From assembly GCF_014196715.1 (NCBI RefSeq), contig NZ_JACIEF010000002.1, positions 124,001-188,000 on the forward strand: a DNA stretch of 64,000 nucleotides, in the 5' to 3' direction. The position numbers and the translations under genes were made by a program. Shown one piece after another: positions 37,559 through 45,951 of this stretch. The stretch comes from Pedobacter zeae. GTDB taxonomy: Bacteria; Bacteroidota; Bacteroidia; Sphingobacteriales; Sphingobacteriaceae. Position 1 is the stretch's first letter; each line of letters opens with the position of its first letter. The notes under the pieces were generated by a model. It had not been told where the DNA came from. It searched no databases and was given only the letters and a program-made list of their open reading frames with translations.

Positions 37559-38185
37559 CTAGTACAGCTTATAAATCTCTGTAATATCTTTCAATATTTT
37601 TTCGAAGTCGATTTTCAGATCAATTAACCGGCCGGTTCTGATGTCGAAAACCCAGCCCTGAACGGTTAAGCCACGGTGAACGATGGCTTCCTGTACTGCT
37701 GCCGTTTTAAGCAGGTTAACACACTGTTCCTGTACATTCAGTTCAACAAGGCGGTTGTATCGTGCATCCTCATCGGCAATCACATTCAATTCATCTTTGT
37801 GTAAACGGTAAACATCGCGGATATTTCTTAACCAGGGGTTTAAAATACCCAAATCCGCAGGCTGCATAGCTGCTTTTACACCCCCGCAATTATAGTGGCC
37901 GCAAACTACAATGTGATTTACCTTTAAATGTCGTACGGCGTAATTTAAAACCGTCATTACGCTTAAATCTACGTTATTTACCAGGTTGGCAATGTTACGG
38001 TGTACAAATGCCTGGCCGGGCTGGATTCCCATTAAATCTTCTGCCGTAACACGACTATCCGAACATCCGATATATAAAAATTCAGGGCTCTGGCCTTTAG
38101 CCAGATCGGTAAAATAGTCCGGATTGATGGATAGTTTTTCAGCAATCCATTTTTCGTTGTTCTTAAAAACTTCTTCTACATTCAT
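37559..38185 (-). CDS. beta-class carbonic anhydrase
   Basis: A 208-residue zinc enzyme that interconverts CO2 and bicarbonate. The zinc ligands are Cys41 and Asp43-Arg45 dyad in IGCSDSRVTAED, and His97/Cys100 in VVCGHYNCGGVKAAM. FVHRNIANLVNNVDLSVMTVLNYAV matches the plant/type-I beta-CA core. No signal peptide, hence cytoplasmic. Single gene, convergent with the PUL. Confidence 0.96.
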   Translation of the reverse strand: MNVEEVFKNNEKWIAEKLSINPDYFTDLAKGQSPEFLYIGCSDSRVTAEDLMGIQPGQAFVHRNIANLVNNVDLSVMTVLNYAVRHLKVNHIVVCGHYNCGGVKAAMQPADLGILNPWLRNIRDVYRLHKDELNVIADEDARYNRLVELNVQEQCVNLLKTAAVQEAIVHRGLTVQGWVFDIRTGRLIDLKIDFEKILKDITEIYKLY

Positions 38186-38489
38186 AATTAACTTGGATAA
38201 AATATATTGTTGTTAAGCGGAAAAACATAGTGTATATACGGGCATAAAACTATAAAAGATTTCCAGATTCTGATAACAAATGAAGGCTGCAAATGTTTAG
38301 CGAAACAGAAGATGTTGGCAATAAATATCTTTACCCAGGCATGCAGAGGGTTAAGTGAAGATAAGGGGCCGGAATTGATGGAGTAGCCATTGGCAGGCTT
38401 CAAAACTGGCAATAAGAATTATTCACTTAATGGGAAGAGATACTTCCGAAGCCTGGCAGATCCAACCTTCGGAAGTGGGTAGATTTTTT
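38186..38489. other. 304-bp spacer with a strong hairpin
   Basis: Contains a perfect 10-bp stem ACTTCCGAAG / CTTCGGAAGT (38442-38451, 38467-38476) just downstream of the minus-strand gene ending at 38490, with A/T-rich sequence between. It may terminate that gene. No ORF supported. Confidence 0.45.
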
Positions 38490-39098
38490 TTAGCTGGCTA
38501 CTGCCACCGCATTTTTATTAATGTGGTTTGGAAGTTCTTCAAGGGTATACAGGTTAACCAACGATTCCCTTAATACATTTTTTGAATCGTACCAGGTATT
38601 TTCTTTTGTAAAGTGGCAAAGGCCTTTGCTCAGTTCGGTAATAATTGCACCGATTAATGTGGCAAAATGGTTTTCAAAAACATCACCAGGATGGTATTTT
38701 ATAGAAAAAACCTTACTGTAATTTTGAAGTTGTGCTTCTACTTCAGCGCTAAGTTTTACCGGTTTGGCAACTTTTCTTTTTTTCTTTTTAAAAAGCCCCA
38801 ATAATTTTTGGATAAAGCTCTGTTTGATGATTTTCTCTTTAAAAAGTTTTTTCTTGTACGCTTTAAGGTCGAAAGATTTTAGCGATACGTTAAAATTAAG
38901 TTTTAAGTTGTTTTCGTTAAAAATTTCAAGGCTTGGTTTATCCCATTTAAAAACGATAGGCAGGTTGCCGTTTGCATTTCTGAATGAAAATGAAGAGTTA
39001 AGGTCAAGAACATGTTCATGTTCATTCAACCGTTTTAAAATGGTTGGAATAAGGTCGTCAGTTAAAGTATTGGTGTAGATGTTAATATAAGCACTCAT
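38490..39098 (-). CDS. unrecognised 202-residue cytoplasmic protein
   Basis: No known motif. The N-terminal ~80 residues look like a small alpha/beta domain (MSAYINIYTNTLTDDLIPTI...), followed by a very basic linker (IIKQSFIQKLLGLFKKKKRKV), then a C-terminal domain with SIKYHPGDVFENHFATLIGAII and ITELSKGLCHFTKENTWYDS. That last pattern resembles small conserved domains of hypothetical proteins in Bacteroidota. Monocistronic; neighbours give no hint. Confidence 0.7.
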   Translation of the reverse strand: MSAYINIYTNTLTDDLIPTILKRLNEHEHVLDLNSSFSFRNANGNLPIVFKWDKPSLEIFNENNLKLNFNVSLKSFDLKAYKKKLFKEKIIKQSFIQKLLGLFKKKKRKVAKPVKLSAEVEAQLQNYSKVFSIKYHPGDVFENHFATLIGAIITELSKGLCHFTKENTWYDSKNVLRESLVNLYTLEELPNHINKNAVAVAS

Positions 39099-39406
39099 GT
39101 TAGGTTAAGATTAACTAAAGTCAATGTAAATGGCGGATAAGCTTTTGGCCATGCGCCCTGTTTAAATGATAATTAAGGATATCATTGCGTTGAAGAACCC
39201 TCTGTTTTCCAGATAGCGCTCTTCACATCGATTAACTTGGAGATCTTAATAGGAATTGATGGTTGTGGTTTTTCATTTGTATATGTGGTATTTGTGTGTG
39301 TCTTATTTGGTGTTGCAAAGTAATTTTATACCTAAACGGGCGAAAGTGCCAAAGCGTTACAGTTAACTGCAAATTTTTTAAGCAATAATTATACCATAAT
39401 ACTATT
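39099..39406. other. 308-bp spacer, nothing recognised
   Basis: AT-rich sequence between two minus-strand genes; expected to hold the promoter of the 202-residue protein. No element could be assigned with confidence. Confidence 0.35.
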
Positions 39407-40051
39407 TTACGATTTCAACCGTTGCAGCAGTTTTTTCATGTGGCCTAACTGTAAAATGTTTTCGAATTCGGAGGTATCGAAACCACCTTTGTTTATTAAA
39501 AGCTTTAAGCTTCTGTTAAAGCTTCTTACAGATATGCCTAAGTAGGCAGCCATGTCTTCTTTGGAGATGGAGATGTGCTCGTCGGCCTGCAGTTTTAACA
39601 ATTTTAAAAGTGCATACTCCAGCGTATACAGCTGCTGGAAGGCGGCCCTTGTGCTGGTTTGTATAATCCGGGTAGACAGTTCCTGGAGTAAGATTGTAGT
39701 AAATTCACTACTTTTATCAATCAACGAATGAAAAAGATGATCAGGGATTACATAGGCCGTAACATCGCTAATGGCAGCCACATTGCATAAGCAATCTATC
39801 TTTTTTAAGGCTTCAAGCTCGCCCACAACTTCCCCTTTGCTTAAAAATTCGATGATAAAATCCTTGCCGTTCTCTTCAGAAATGAAACATTTGCTTATCC
39901 CGTCTTTAATCACGTAAATATTGCTGATTCTTTCGCCCTGTTCAATAAAACGGTATCCGGCGCTAAAGCTTTTGAGGGTAATTTTGGCTTCAGTATTTTC
40001 CTCGTAGAAACGTTCGATAAAGGATAAGAAAGTAAGATTGGTACGTAACAT
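39407..40051 (-). CDS. Crp/Fnr-family transcriptional regulator
   Basis: A 214-residue regulator: N-terminal cyclic-nucleotide-binding-like barrel (YRFIEQGERISNIYVIKDGISKCF, EFLSKGEVVGELEAL) and C-terminal winged helix (ISKEDMAAYLGISVRSFNRSLKLLINKG). The Arg needed for cAMP phosphate binding is not evident, so another ligand or none is likely. Divergent from the HAD-catA pair with overlapping promoters and a dyad in between, implying it controls them or itself. Confidence 0.88.
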   Translation of the reverse strand: MLRTNLTFLSFIERFYEENTEAKITLKSFSAGYRFIEQGERISNIYVIKDGISKCFISEENGKDFIIEFLSKGEVVGELEALKKIDCLCNVAAISDVTAYVIPDHLFHSLIDKSSEFTTILLQELSTRIIQTSTRAAFQQLYTLEYALLKLLKLQADEHISISKEDMAAYLGISVRSFNRSLKLLINKGGFDTSEFENILQLGHMKKLLQRLKS

Positions 40052-40064
40052 ATGCTATCGGTCG

Positions 40065-40120
40065 GGACAAATGTCCTTTTTTAAAGGGATGCACCGCGTT
40101 ATTTTTGTGCCACAAAAGTA
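40065..40120. promoter_or_regulatory. divergent promoters and operator dyad between Crp/Fnr and HAD-catA
   Basis: Plus-strand -7 box TATTTTTG at 40100-40107 (toward the HAD gene), minus-strand -7 box TACTTTTG (read as CAAAAGTA, 40113-40120, toward the regulator) and a perfect dyad GGACA-AA-TGTCC at 40065-40076, next to the regulator start. The dyad is Crp/Fnr-site-like in size and symmetry. Confidence 0.5.
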
Positions 40121-40129
40121 AACATAACC

Positions 40130-40825
40130 ATGAAAAATAAGATTACCATAATTGCTTTTGATGCCGATGATACCCTTTGGGTAAACGAACCTTATTTCCG
40201 TGAAACCGAAGAACGCTTTGCCGATCTCTTAGAAGATTTTATGCCACGCCACAGCATTATGGCAGCGTTATATAAAACTGAAGTGGCCAATTTATCCCTT
40301 TATGGTTATGGCATTAAAGGTTTTATGCTGAGCATGATCGAAACAGCCATGCAGATTACCATGGGGAAAATCGATCCCATCATTGTTGAAAAAGTTCTCG
40401 AACTGGGGAAAGAGATGCTTAATAAACCGATAGAATTGTTGGATGGGGTAGAGGAAGTACTGAAAGCTTTACATGGAAAATACAGGTTGGTGGTGGCTAC
40501 CAAAGGCGATCTGCTCGATCAGCAGCGAAAACTCACCAAATCGGGGCTTGATCATTATTTTCATCATATTGAAATCATGAGTGATAAACAGGAAAAAGAC
40601 TATCAAAAACTGATCAGGCACCTGGATTGTAAACCAGAGGAGTTTATGATGTTGGGCAATTCCTTAAAATCGGATATTTTGCCGGTACTCAACATCGGTG
40701 GCCATGCCGTACACATCCCTTATCACACCACCTGGATACACGAAAGCATCGATCATACCATCGAACACCCCAATTTTTATGAGGTGGAAAGTCTGTCCGG
40801 GGTTTTACCGCAATTAATAGCATGA
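40130..40825 (+). CDS. HAD-superfamily hydrolase
   Basis: A 231-residue phosphatase of the haloacid dehalogenase type. Motif I is IIAFDADDTLWVNE (Asp11 nucleophile, Asp13 acid/base), motif II LVVATKGD, motif III Lys region EKDYQKLIR, motif IV MLGNSLKSDILPVLNIGG. The helical cap between I and II suggests a small-molecule phosphatase. Its stop overlaps the catA start by 4 nt, so the two are translationally coupled. Confidence 0.9.
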   Translation: MKNKITIIAFDADDTLWVNEPYFRETEERFADLLEDFMPRHSIMAALYKTEVANLSLYGYGIKGFMLSMIETAMQITMGKIDPIIVEKVLELGKEMLNKPIELLDGVEEVLKALHGKYRLVVATKGDLLDQQRKLTKSGLDHYFHHIEIMSDKQEKDYQKLIRHLDCKPEEFMMLGNSLKSDILPVLNIGGHAVHIPYHTTWIHESIDHTIEHPNFYEVESLSGVLPQLIA

Positions 40826-41481
40826 AAGAAAAAATAGATATCAACAACTGGATCAGAAAAGATCATTTTAATTTTTTTAGCACTTTTGAAGAACCCTTCT
40901 TTGGTGTTACGGTAGAGGTAGATTGCACCGCTACCTACCAGGAGGCAAAAGAAAACAACCTTTCGTTCTTTTTGCTTTACCTGCACAAATCGTTGCTCGC
41001 CGTAAACCGGGTAGAACCGTTTAGTTACCGGATTATAAATGGAGAAGTCTGGAAATATGATACCGTAAATGCAGCCGCTACCATCAACAGGCCAAACGGT
41101 ACTTTTGGGTTTGGTTACCTGGATTTTTACGAAGATTTTGAAGATTTCAAAACCGAAGCCGGTAAGGAAATTGAAAAAGTACAGGCTACAACCGGTTTAA
41201 TCCCATCCTCATCAGGTGAAAATGTAATCCATTATTCTGCATTGCCCTGGTTAAATTTCACTTCTTTGTCGCACGCCCGCAATTATGCTCATCATGACAG
41301 CTGCCCGAAAATATCTTTTGGTAAAGTGCGCGAAGAGAAAGGAAGAAAAATAATGCCGCTTTCCATCCATGTGAACCATGCGCTAATGGATGGCTATCAT
41401 GTTGGTGAGTTTGTAGAGACCTATCAGGATTTATTAAGCAAAAAGAGTTTAAATCCCAGCTTTAGTCCGGCACTCAAATAA
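40822..41481 (+). CDS. CatA-type chloramphenicol O-acetyltransferase homologue
   Basis: A 219-residue acyltransferase of the classical CAT trimer family. The catalytic His/Asp motif HALMDG is at about 186-191 in SIHVNHALMDGYHVGEF; earlier blocks NNWIRKDHFNFFSTFEEPFFGVTVEVD and LPWLNFTSLSHARN align in order with CAT. Family members acetylate chloramphenicol, but chromosomal homologues in environmental Bacteroidota may have another native substrate. Coupled to the HAD gene (ATGA overlap). Confidence 0.88.
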   Translation: MKEKIDINNWIRKDHFNFFSTFEEPFFGVTVEVDCTATYQEAKENNLSFFLLYLHKSLLAVNRVEPFSYRIINGEVWKYDTVNAAATINRPNGTFGFGYLDFYEDFEDFKTEAGKEIEKVQATTGLIPSSSGENVIHYSALPWLNFTSLSHARNYAHHDSCPKISFGKVREEKGRKIMPLSIHVNHALMDGYHVGEFVETYQDLLSKKSLNPSFSPALK

Positions 41482-41536
41482 ATTAAACCTAAAAAAAACT
41501 TAATACGAGGTTAACATAGGGATTTTATTTTCGGTA

Positions 41537-41743
41537 ATGTTTATAGCTGCCGTAATTATTCCTTTCTATCTGCTGGCCATGGTAACCATGTGTTATATGG
41601 ATACGGTATACAAAGCAATAATGTTTTTGGTGATGCTGTTGATAGCTACATTTATACTGTTCCTGTTCATCAATTATCCTTTCCAATCGGCGGTTACGGT
41701 AATCTTTTTTATGGGCATGTTTGCCTTTAAACCCAAAGATTGA
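41537..41743 (+). CDS. small two-helix membrane protein
   Basis: 68 residues, almost entirely hydrophobic (MFIAAVIIPFYLLAMVTMCY; FLVMLLIATFILFLFINYPF), ending AFKPKD. Two or three TM segments. No family recognised; it starts 55 nt after catA and may share its transcript. Confidence 0.5.
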   Translation: MFIAAVIIPFYLLAMVTMCYMDTVYKAIMFLVMLLIATFILFLFINYPFQSAVTVIFFMGMFAFKPKD

Positions 41744-41762
41744 TCAAAAAGATCAATTATCA

Positions 41763-41793
41763 TTTGCAATCGACAAAGTATTTGCTATTTTTG
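41763..41793 (+). promoter_or_regulatory. promoter of tRNA-Ala
   Basis: TTTG (41763-41766), exactly 19 nt, then TATTTTTG (41786-41793): a textbook Bacteroidota -33/-7 promoter, 60 nt before the mature tRNA 5' end. Confidence 0.75.
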
Positions 41794-41853
41794 CAGCGCA
41801 AGCCGGAAATCTTGCTTTCATAACCGGTTCGGGTTATGGAATAATCAAAACTC

Positions 41854-41927
41854 GGGGGATTAGCTCATTTGGCTAGAGCGCTTGCCTGGCAGGCAAGAGG
41901 TGACCGGTTCGAATCCGGTATTCTCCA
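41854..41927 (+). tRNA. tRNA-Ala (anticodon GGC)
   Basis: Full cloverleaf of 74 nt. Acceptor GGGGGAT / ATTCTCC with G3-U70, the alanine identity pair; D-arm GCTC...GAGC; anticodon stem CTTGC/GCAAG with loop CTGGCAG, anticodon GGC at 41888-41890 (reads GCC, Ala); T-arm ACCGG-TTCGAAT-CCGGT. The CCA end is not encoded. Its last 20 nt are repeated at 43349, so it is a probable integration site. Confidence 0.96.
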
Positions 41928-42306
41928 CAACGAAAGCCTTTTAACGAAAGTTGAAAGGCTTTTTTTGTGACCGATATTAAAATAAGTTGATACTGTAGAT
42001 GGCTTATTGTCAAAAAATGGACAAAAGATCATTAAGTACAGTTAAATGCTTGCCTTTAAATTGTAGGTTGTTCAAGAAGTTGAAAAAATGATTAAGTCTC
42101 AAAAAGAAGAGATGGTAGTCATAATAATAAAATAAATTTCCCCGGATTAAAATTCCTGTGAGTGCCAAAATATTCAAAAGGTAAAGTTCGTTTGATGGGG
42201 TAGGAAATAATATATTCGTAATCAAAATTAGCCATTATATGGCTCCCATTCACCTACTACGACAGTGTTGAAGTAAGTTGGTGGCGATCATAATAGATAT
42301 ACTTCA
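41928..42306. other. gene-less left part of the tRNA-Ala insertion
   Basis: After the terminator the sequence is AT-rich. An open frame on the minus strand (42010-42225) encodes a Phe/Leu-rich peptide without support. The stretch at 42240-42300 before the lipoprotein gene is more GC-rich than its surroundings. Confidence 0.35.
41933..41967 (+). terminator. terminator of tRNA-Ala
   Basis: AAGCCTTT...AAAGGCTT stem followed by seven T, immediately after the tRNA. Confidence 0.75.
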
Positions 42307-43281
42307 ATGACAATAAGACGAGTAATAATTTTAGTTTTAACAATTTCAATTTTAACAAGTTGCAAGCGTGGCTATAAGATTGAAGGAGACAAAGTTTATT
42401 ATGAATCTTGGAATGAGGGAAGCGGCAAGAATAAGCGAATAATTAAACAAGCTGATGCAAATACTTTTAAAGAATTAACTTTTGACTGCGATTGTAATTT
42501 TGAGTTTGGCAGGGATAAAAATCACCTGTTTATAGACGGAACACTTATACAAAATATCGATCCTAACACTTTTGAATTTATTGGAAATTATATTTTTCGT
42601 GATAAAGACTCCGCTTATTTTTTTGGTTTTTATAACGACATAAACGATTGTGTAATTAAAGGTATTAATCCCGACAAAATAAAATTGATTAAATATCCCT
42701 GGGCAAAGGCTGATAGTTTTTTAATTCATGGGACAGACGCTATTAAAATTGACGATTTAAATGAATTTGTACCTATTGACGATAATTGGGGAAAGACAAA
42801 AAAACACATCATTAATAACAATCAAATTCTATATGGAGCAGATGTAGAAACTTTTAAAATCACAAGTCCTTTTCAAGGTAAAGACAAAAGCTACAGTTAT
42901 GAATTTGGTATTGTTAACGAAGATGATTTTAAAAAAACAAGCATTAAAACCTTTGACTTTGATAGAAAGGATTTTTGCGGATACGAACCTACGGCATTTG
43001 AAGATATCTATAATAGTTTGGTATCATATGAAGAAGATCAAAAAAAAGGAATTGAAATTGTGGAAAAACTAAAATCGAAAGGTTTTACAATTCAGAATAT
43101 TAGATATTTAAATTGGTCAGGTGAATCAAAAATAATCAGTGTTTCATTGGTAAAAGATAAATGTAATTGCATTGTTGAGAAACTTTACCGTTACGATTAT
43201 TCGAAGCTTCCTGAAACTAAAAATATATTTAAAGTAACCGAAAGACTACGCTGTGCAAGCCCTAGTGATCCAGGAAAGTAG
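42307..43281 (+). CDS. DKNYY-type lipoprotein carried by the insertion
   Basis: A 324-residue lipoprotein: lipobox ILTSC (Cys at about 19). Repeats of the kind GDKVYYES, FGRDKNHLFIDGTLIQNIDPNTFEFIGNYIFRDKDSAYFFG follow the DKNYY-family pattern (repeat of D-K-x-x-V/A-Y-x). Function unknown. The C-terminal region is different, with a helical FEDIYNSLVSYEEDQKKGIEIV stretch and a Cys-x-Cys pair (CNC). Base composition is clearly more AT-rich than the genes around, which together with its position at the tRNA suggests transfer. Confidence 0.7.
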   Translation: MTIRRVIILVLTISILTSCKRGYKIEGDKVYYESWNEGSGKNKRIIKQADANTFKELTFDCDCNFEFGRDKNHLFIDGTLIQNIDPNTFEFIGNYIFRDKDSAYFFGFYNDINDCVIKGINPDKIKLIKYPWAKADSFLIHGTDAIKIDDLNEFVPIDDNWGKTKKHIINNNQILYGADVETFKITSPFQGKDKSYSYEFGIVNEDDFKKTSIKTFDFDRKDFCGYEPTAFEDIYNSLVSYEEDQKKGIEIVEKLKSKGFTIQNIRYLNWSGESKIISVSLVKDKCNCIVEKLYRYDYSKLPETKNIFKVTERLRCASPSDPGK

Positions 43282-43348
43282 GGTGTAGATTATTCCAAAA
43301 CTGGCTTAAAGTACCAAAACAGCGCTTGGGTAATGCAATTGATGAAAT

Positions 43349-43408
43349 TTCGAATCCGGTATTCTCCACTTAACGGAACATTGCAAAAGCAGTGTTCCGT
43401 TTTTTTGT
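43349..43408 (+). other. distal tRNA-Ala 3' end copy with terminator
   Basis: 21-bp copy of the tRNA 3' end (43349-43369) followed by the hairpin CGGAACATTGC / GCAGTGTTCCG (one G-T pair) and seven T (43374-43407). Without the upstream half of a cloverleaf it cannot make a tRNA. It lies in the 318-bp gap 43282-43599, the rest of which is featureless. Confidence 0.7.
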
Positions 43409-43599
43409 GTAAAATTTGATAGTCAATAGGTTTCGGTCATCCGGATGTTGTGCCCGATTTTCTTCCCGGATTCCCATAGTCTTTGCAGGATGAAATTTGA
43501 AAAAATGTGATGCCTTAATAATTGGTTTACAGCAATTATTGAAGTATTAAATTAAATCAAAAAGAGTAACCGGATTTTTGAATTGCGCTCTTCTTAAAA

Positions 43600-45000
43600 T
43601 CAATTTTCCAAATAATCCACTGCAAATGTTACCCAGTCTTTCACGGTATTTTCCAGGTAAATGTCGGGTTGTATGCCGATGTTGTCAATAGGATAATCTG
43701 GCAGGCGCAATGCCCTGTAAGTGGGCAGGAAAACCTGGTAACCGCAATCCAAATCAGTAAGGAAGGCATTGCCGTAATCTAAAGCACCGTAGCTGGGCTT
43801 ACCGAAAATTTTCACTTTTTTACTTTGTTTTGCAATAAATAAAAAATATTCAGCCGAACTGCCAGTCATTTTATTGGCAAGAATGATAATATGCTTCGGA
43901 CTTTTTGATGCTACCTCTACTTTTTCGTCATAGTAAGGAAGATCGCCGTCTTTATTGAAATTGACAAAATTCCCGAGATGCTCTTTCAGTACTTTTATTT
44001 TGGCATCCAGTCCTTTGGTATCCGTGTTTTGATCAAGCGTTTTTTTGTATTTCTCCAGTTGGTCAATATAGGTTTGTGTAGCCAAAAATTCTGCTCCTGT
44101 ATTGCGGATGATTTTTCCCGAAATATATGGAAGCAATTTTTGATAAGAATCGGTAGTTCCACCCGGATTTCCTCTCAGGTCGATAATCAGATTTTCGCTG
44201 TTTTCGAGGAGTGATTTATTATTTTCAATCAGGCTGTCGATAGTAGCAAGGTATTTTTGCTCCATGCTCGGCAATTTTAGAAGAGCTGTTTTAGGAGTTA
44301 CAGATTTAAAATAAAATCCGTTTAATGCTCTTATTTTTTCTTCGATCTGTAATTTGTTCAGAACCGGTTTTGGTGTTTGCTTTACCAGCGTAACGCTTAC
44401 ATCTTCCAGGTAAAGAATACTCTTATCCAGTAAACGGTAATCGCCTCTTTTTATGGTACCATCCAGCAAGGCATATTCAAAAGTGCCGTTGGGTAATAGC
44501 TTAAACTTGATATTTTTGCTTTTCCATTGGGGGTATTTGGAATCGATAATGAAACCGGTGTGTTCTATACTTCCGGTTTTTTTAACGCCGAAAACGTAAT
44601 TTTCATTCGTCCAAATGCCTTCGTACTCATCTTTGGTTTGATTGATCTTGTTTTTGAAATCAGGCAAATCAATTTCTAAAGATTGGATTTCGGTATTGCC
44701 AGGTGCTGAAAAAGGAGTACCATTGGTACCTACCCAAAGATGGGGGTCTTTAAAAAAATCGGTGTATTGTTTTAAAATTCGCCGGCAAGCCTCATTATTT
44801 GCAGCGTGTGATTGGTTCAGTAGGTTGTTTTTCAGTGTTTTATAGCTGGAGTAATCGATGGTTTTATGTGCAAAGCCGGGGTATTCGGTTTCAATTTTAG
44901 TTATTAATTTTTCCATTACCTGGCTACAGCTGCAAGTATTATCCTGTGCCAAAAGCGAAAGCGGAAAAAAAGCCGAAAGAAAGAAAAAAAGGTGTTTCAT
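43600..45000 (-). CDS. secreted S41-family (C-terminal-processing-like) peptidase
   Basis: A 466-residue exported protein (MKHLFFFLSAFFPLSLLAQ). The tail-specific protease core is in the second half: LIIDLRGNPGGTTDSYQKLLPYISG, IIILANKMTGSSAEYFLFIAKQS with nucleophile Ser in GSSAE, and GKPSYGALDYGNA supplying the second active-site region. No PDZ domain; an N-terminal helical S41 cap and a beta segment precede the core. Acts in the periplasm; substrate unknown. The AraC gene upstream is separate by 144 bp. Confidence 0.8.
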   Translation of the reverse strand: MKHLFFFLSAFFPLSLLAQDNTCSCSQVMEKLITKIETEYPGFAHKTIDYSSYKTLKNNLLNQSHAANNEACRRILKQYTDFFKDPHLWVGTNGTPFSAPGNTEIQSLEIDLPDFKNKINQTKDEYEGIWTNENYVFGVKKTGSIEHTGFIIDSKYPQWKSKNIKFKLLPNGTFEYALLDGTIKRGDYRLLDKSILYLEDVSVTLVKQTPKPVLNKLQIEEKIRALNGFYFKSVTPKTALLKLPSMEQKYLATIDSLIENNKSLLENSENLIIDLRGNPGGTTDSYQKLLPYISGKIIRNTGAEFLATQTYIDQLEKYKKTLDQNTDTKGLDAKIKVLKEHLGNFVNFNKDGDLPYYDEKVEVASKSPKHIIILANKMTGSSAEYFLFIAKQSKKVKIFGKPSYGALDYGNAFLTDLDCGYQVFLPTYRALRLPDYPIDNIGIQPDIYLENTVKDWVTFAVDYLEN

Positions 45001-45144
45001 CTGTTTTTTTAAATTGTTTTTTAGACTCAGATGGAATTCGCCAATAATGATTGTTCTGCTTGTGTGGAACTCTTAAGGCTCATTTCATCTGTTTTTTACA
45101 AACCTACCGACAGCGCCTTCGGCAAAATTGTAAAAATGTAAAGT

Positions 45145-45951
45145 CTATACAAAAAGCCAGATGTTTTCCTTAGCGGTATCTACATTTTTAAAAAAAGAAT
45201 TGGGGCTTATTTTGGTAAGGTCTTTAAAATCTTTAATCATATGCGACTGGTCATAGAAAAGGCTGTCGTAGGTTAAATGTGTCAGATTTTTTGCCTTGTT
45301 CTGCTTCATAATTGCTGAGCGGAAACGCAGGATTTTCCGGTACTCTGCTGCGGGCTTGCCGAGGTTCTTAATAAAGAGTTGATTGAGATGCTGTCTGGAA
45401 AAATTATATTTTGAGGCAAGGTCGGCTATTTTTATATCAGACTCTAAATCGGATAGAATGCTGTTCATCAACTCTAAATTCCTGTTCTTAATTTTAGAAA
45501 CCCAATACCTTTCCAAAAGTTCTATTTGTAACGACCGGTCTTCTGTTTCCATTATGGTTTTCATAGCAGAAATAAAATCCGGAAACGGGTTAAAGTCTAC
45601 GTCACTTTTCTTCTGAAAAAAAGGCTGTGCATCATCCACAAAAAAATTGATTCCTAATGGTTTGAAATAAAGGGTAATTTCCAGCACCGAATTTTCATAA
45701 ACAATTTCAATGGGAGCAGTATAGCGGGCTACAAAATTGGCACTTATGTTCTCTTTTTTTGATTGGCTTACGATGATAGAATTCTGTTCCTGCCGGATTT
45801 TGATGTTTTGATTGACTGAAACAATAAAAAAATTATTAGGAAAAGTAAAGTACCGCAATGGCTTTGAATATTTACCCGGGGTCATAAAATAATAACCTTT
45901 TATATACTTCTTTAAGACTTCATTTTCCGGAGTATAAAATTCTATTTTCAT
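45145..45951 (-). CDS. AraC-family transcriptional regulator
   Basis: A 268-residue regulator. The N-terminal sensory part begins EFYTPENEVLKKYIKGYYFM, a pattern of the short AraC regulators of Bacteroidota. The C-terminal double HTH includes IKIADLASKYNFSRQHLNQLFIKNLGKPAAEYRKILRFRSA and YDQSHMIKDFKDLTKISPNSFFK. Ligand and targets are unknown; the S41 gene downstream on the same strand is the nearest candidate. Confidence 0.88.
   Translation of the reverse strand: MKIEFYTPENEVLKKYIKGYYFMTPGKYSKPLRYFTFPNNFFIVSVNQNIKIRQEQNSIIVSQSKKENISANFVARYTAPIEIVYENSVLEITLYFKPLGINFFVDDAQPFFQKKSDVDFNPFPDFISAMKTIMETEDRSLQIELLERYWVSKIKNRNLELMNSILSDLESDIKIADLASKYNFSRQHLNQLFIKNLGKPAAEYRKILRFRSAIMKQNKAKNLTHLTYDSLFYDQSHMIKDFKDLTKISPNSFFKNVDTAKENIWLFV

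Larger units (their letters stand above)
41908..43369. mobile_element. 1.4-kb insertion bounded by a repeat of the tRNA-Ala 3' end
   Basis: A perfect 21-bp direct repeat starting TTCGAATCCGGTATTCTCCA lies at 41908-41928 (in the tRNA) and 43349-43369. Between them is one AT-rich lipoprotein gene and no integrase. Each copy is followed by its own terminator. Just before the distal copy AGCGCTTG (43321-43328) also resembles tRNA sequence, so the distal end may be a decayed tRNA copy rather than a pure att site. Both readings imply acquired DNA. Confidence 0.6.

Noticed and set aside
40822-41481. Acquired antibiotic resistance cassette
   Set aside because: CatA homologue is coupled to a chromosomal HAD gene with a native-type promoter and no mobile flanks.
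42010-42225. 71-codon hydrophobic minus-strand ORF inside the tRNA-Ala insertion
   Set aside because: Phe/Leu/Asn richness is explained by AT-rich DNA; no start context.
43321-43369. Second functional tRNA-Ala
   Set aside because: Only the 3' arm is intact; the acceptor 5' strand, D-arm and anticodon stem are missing.
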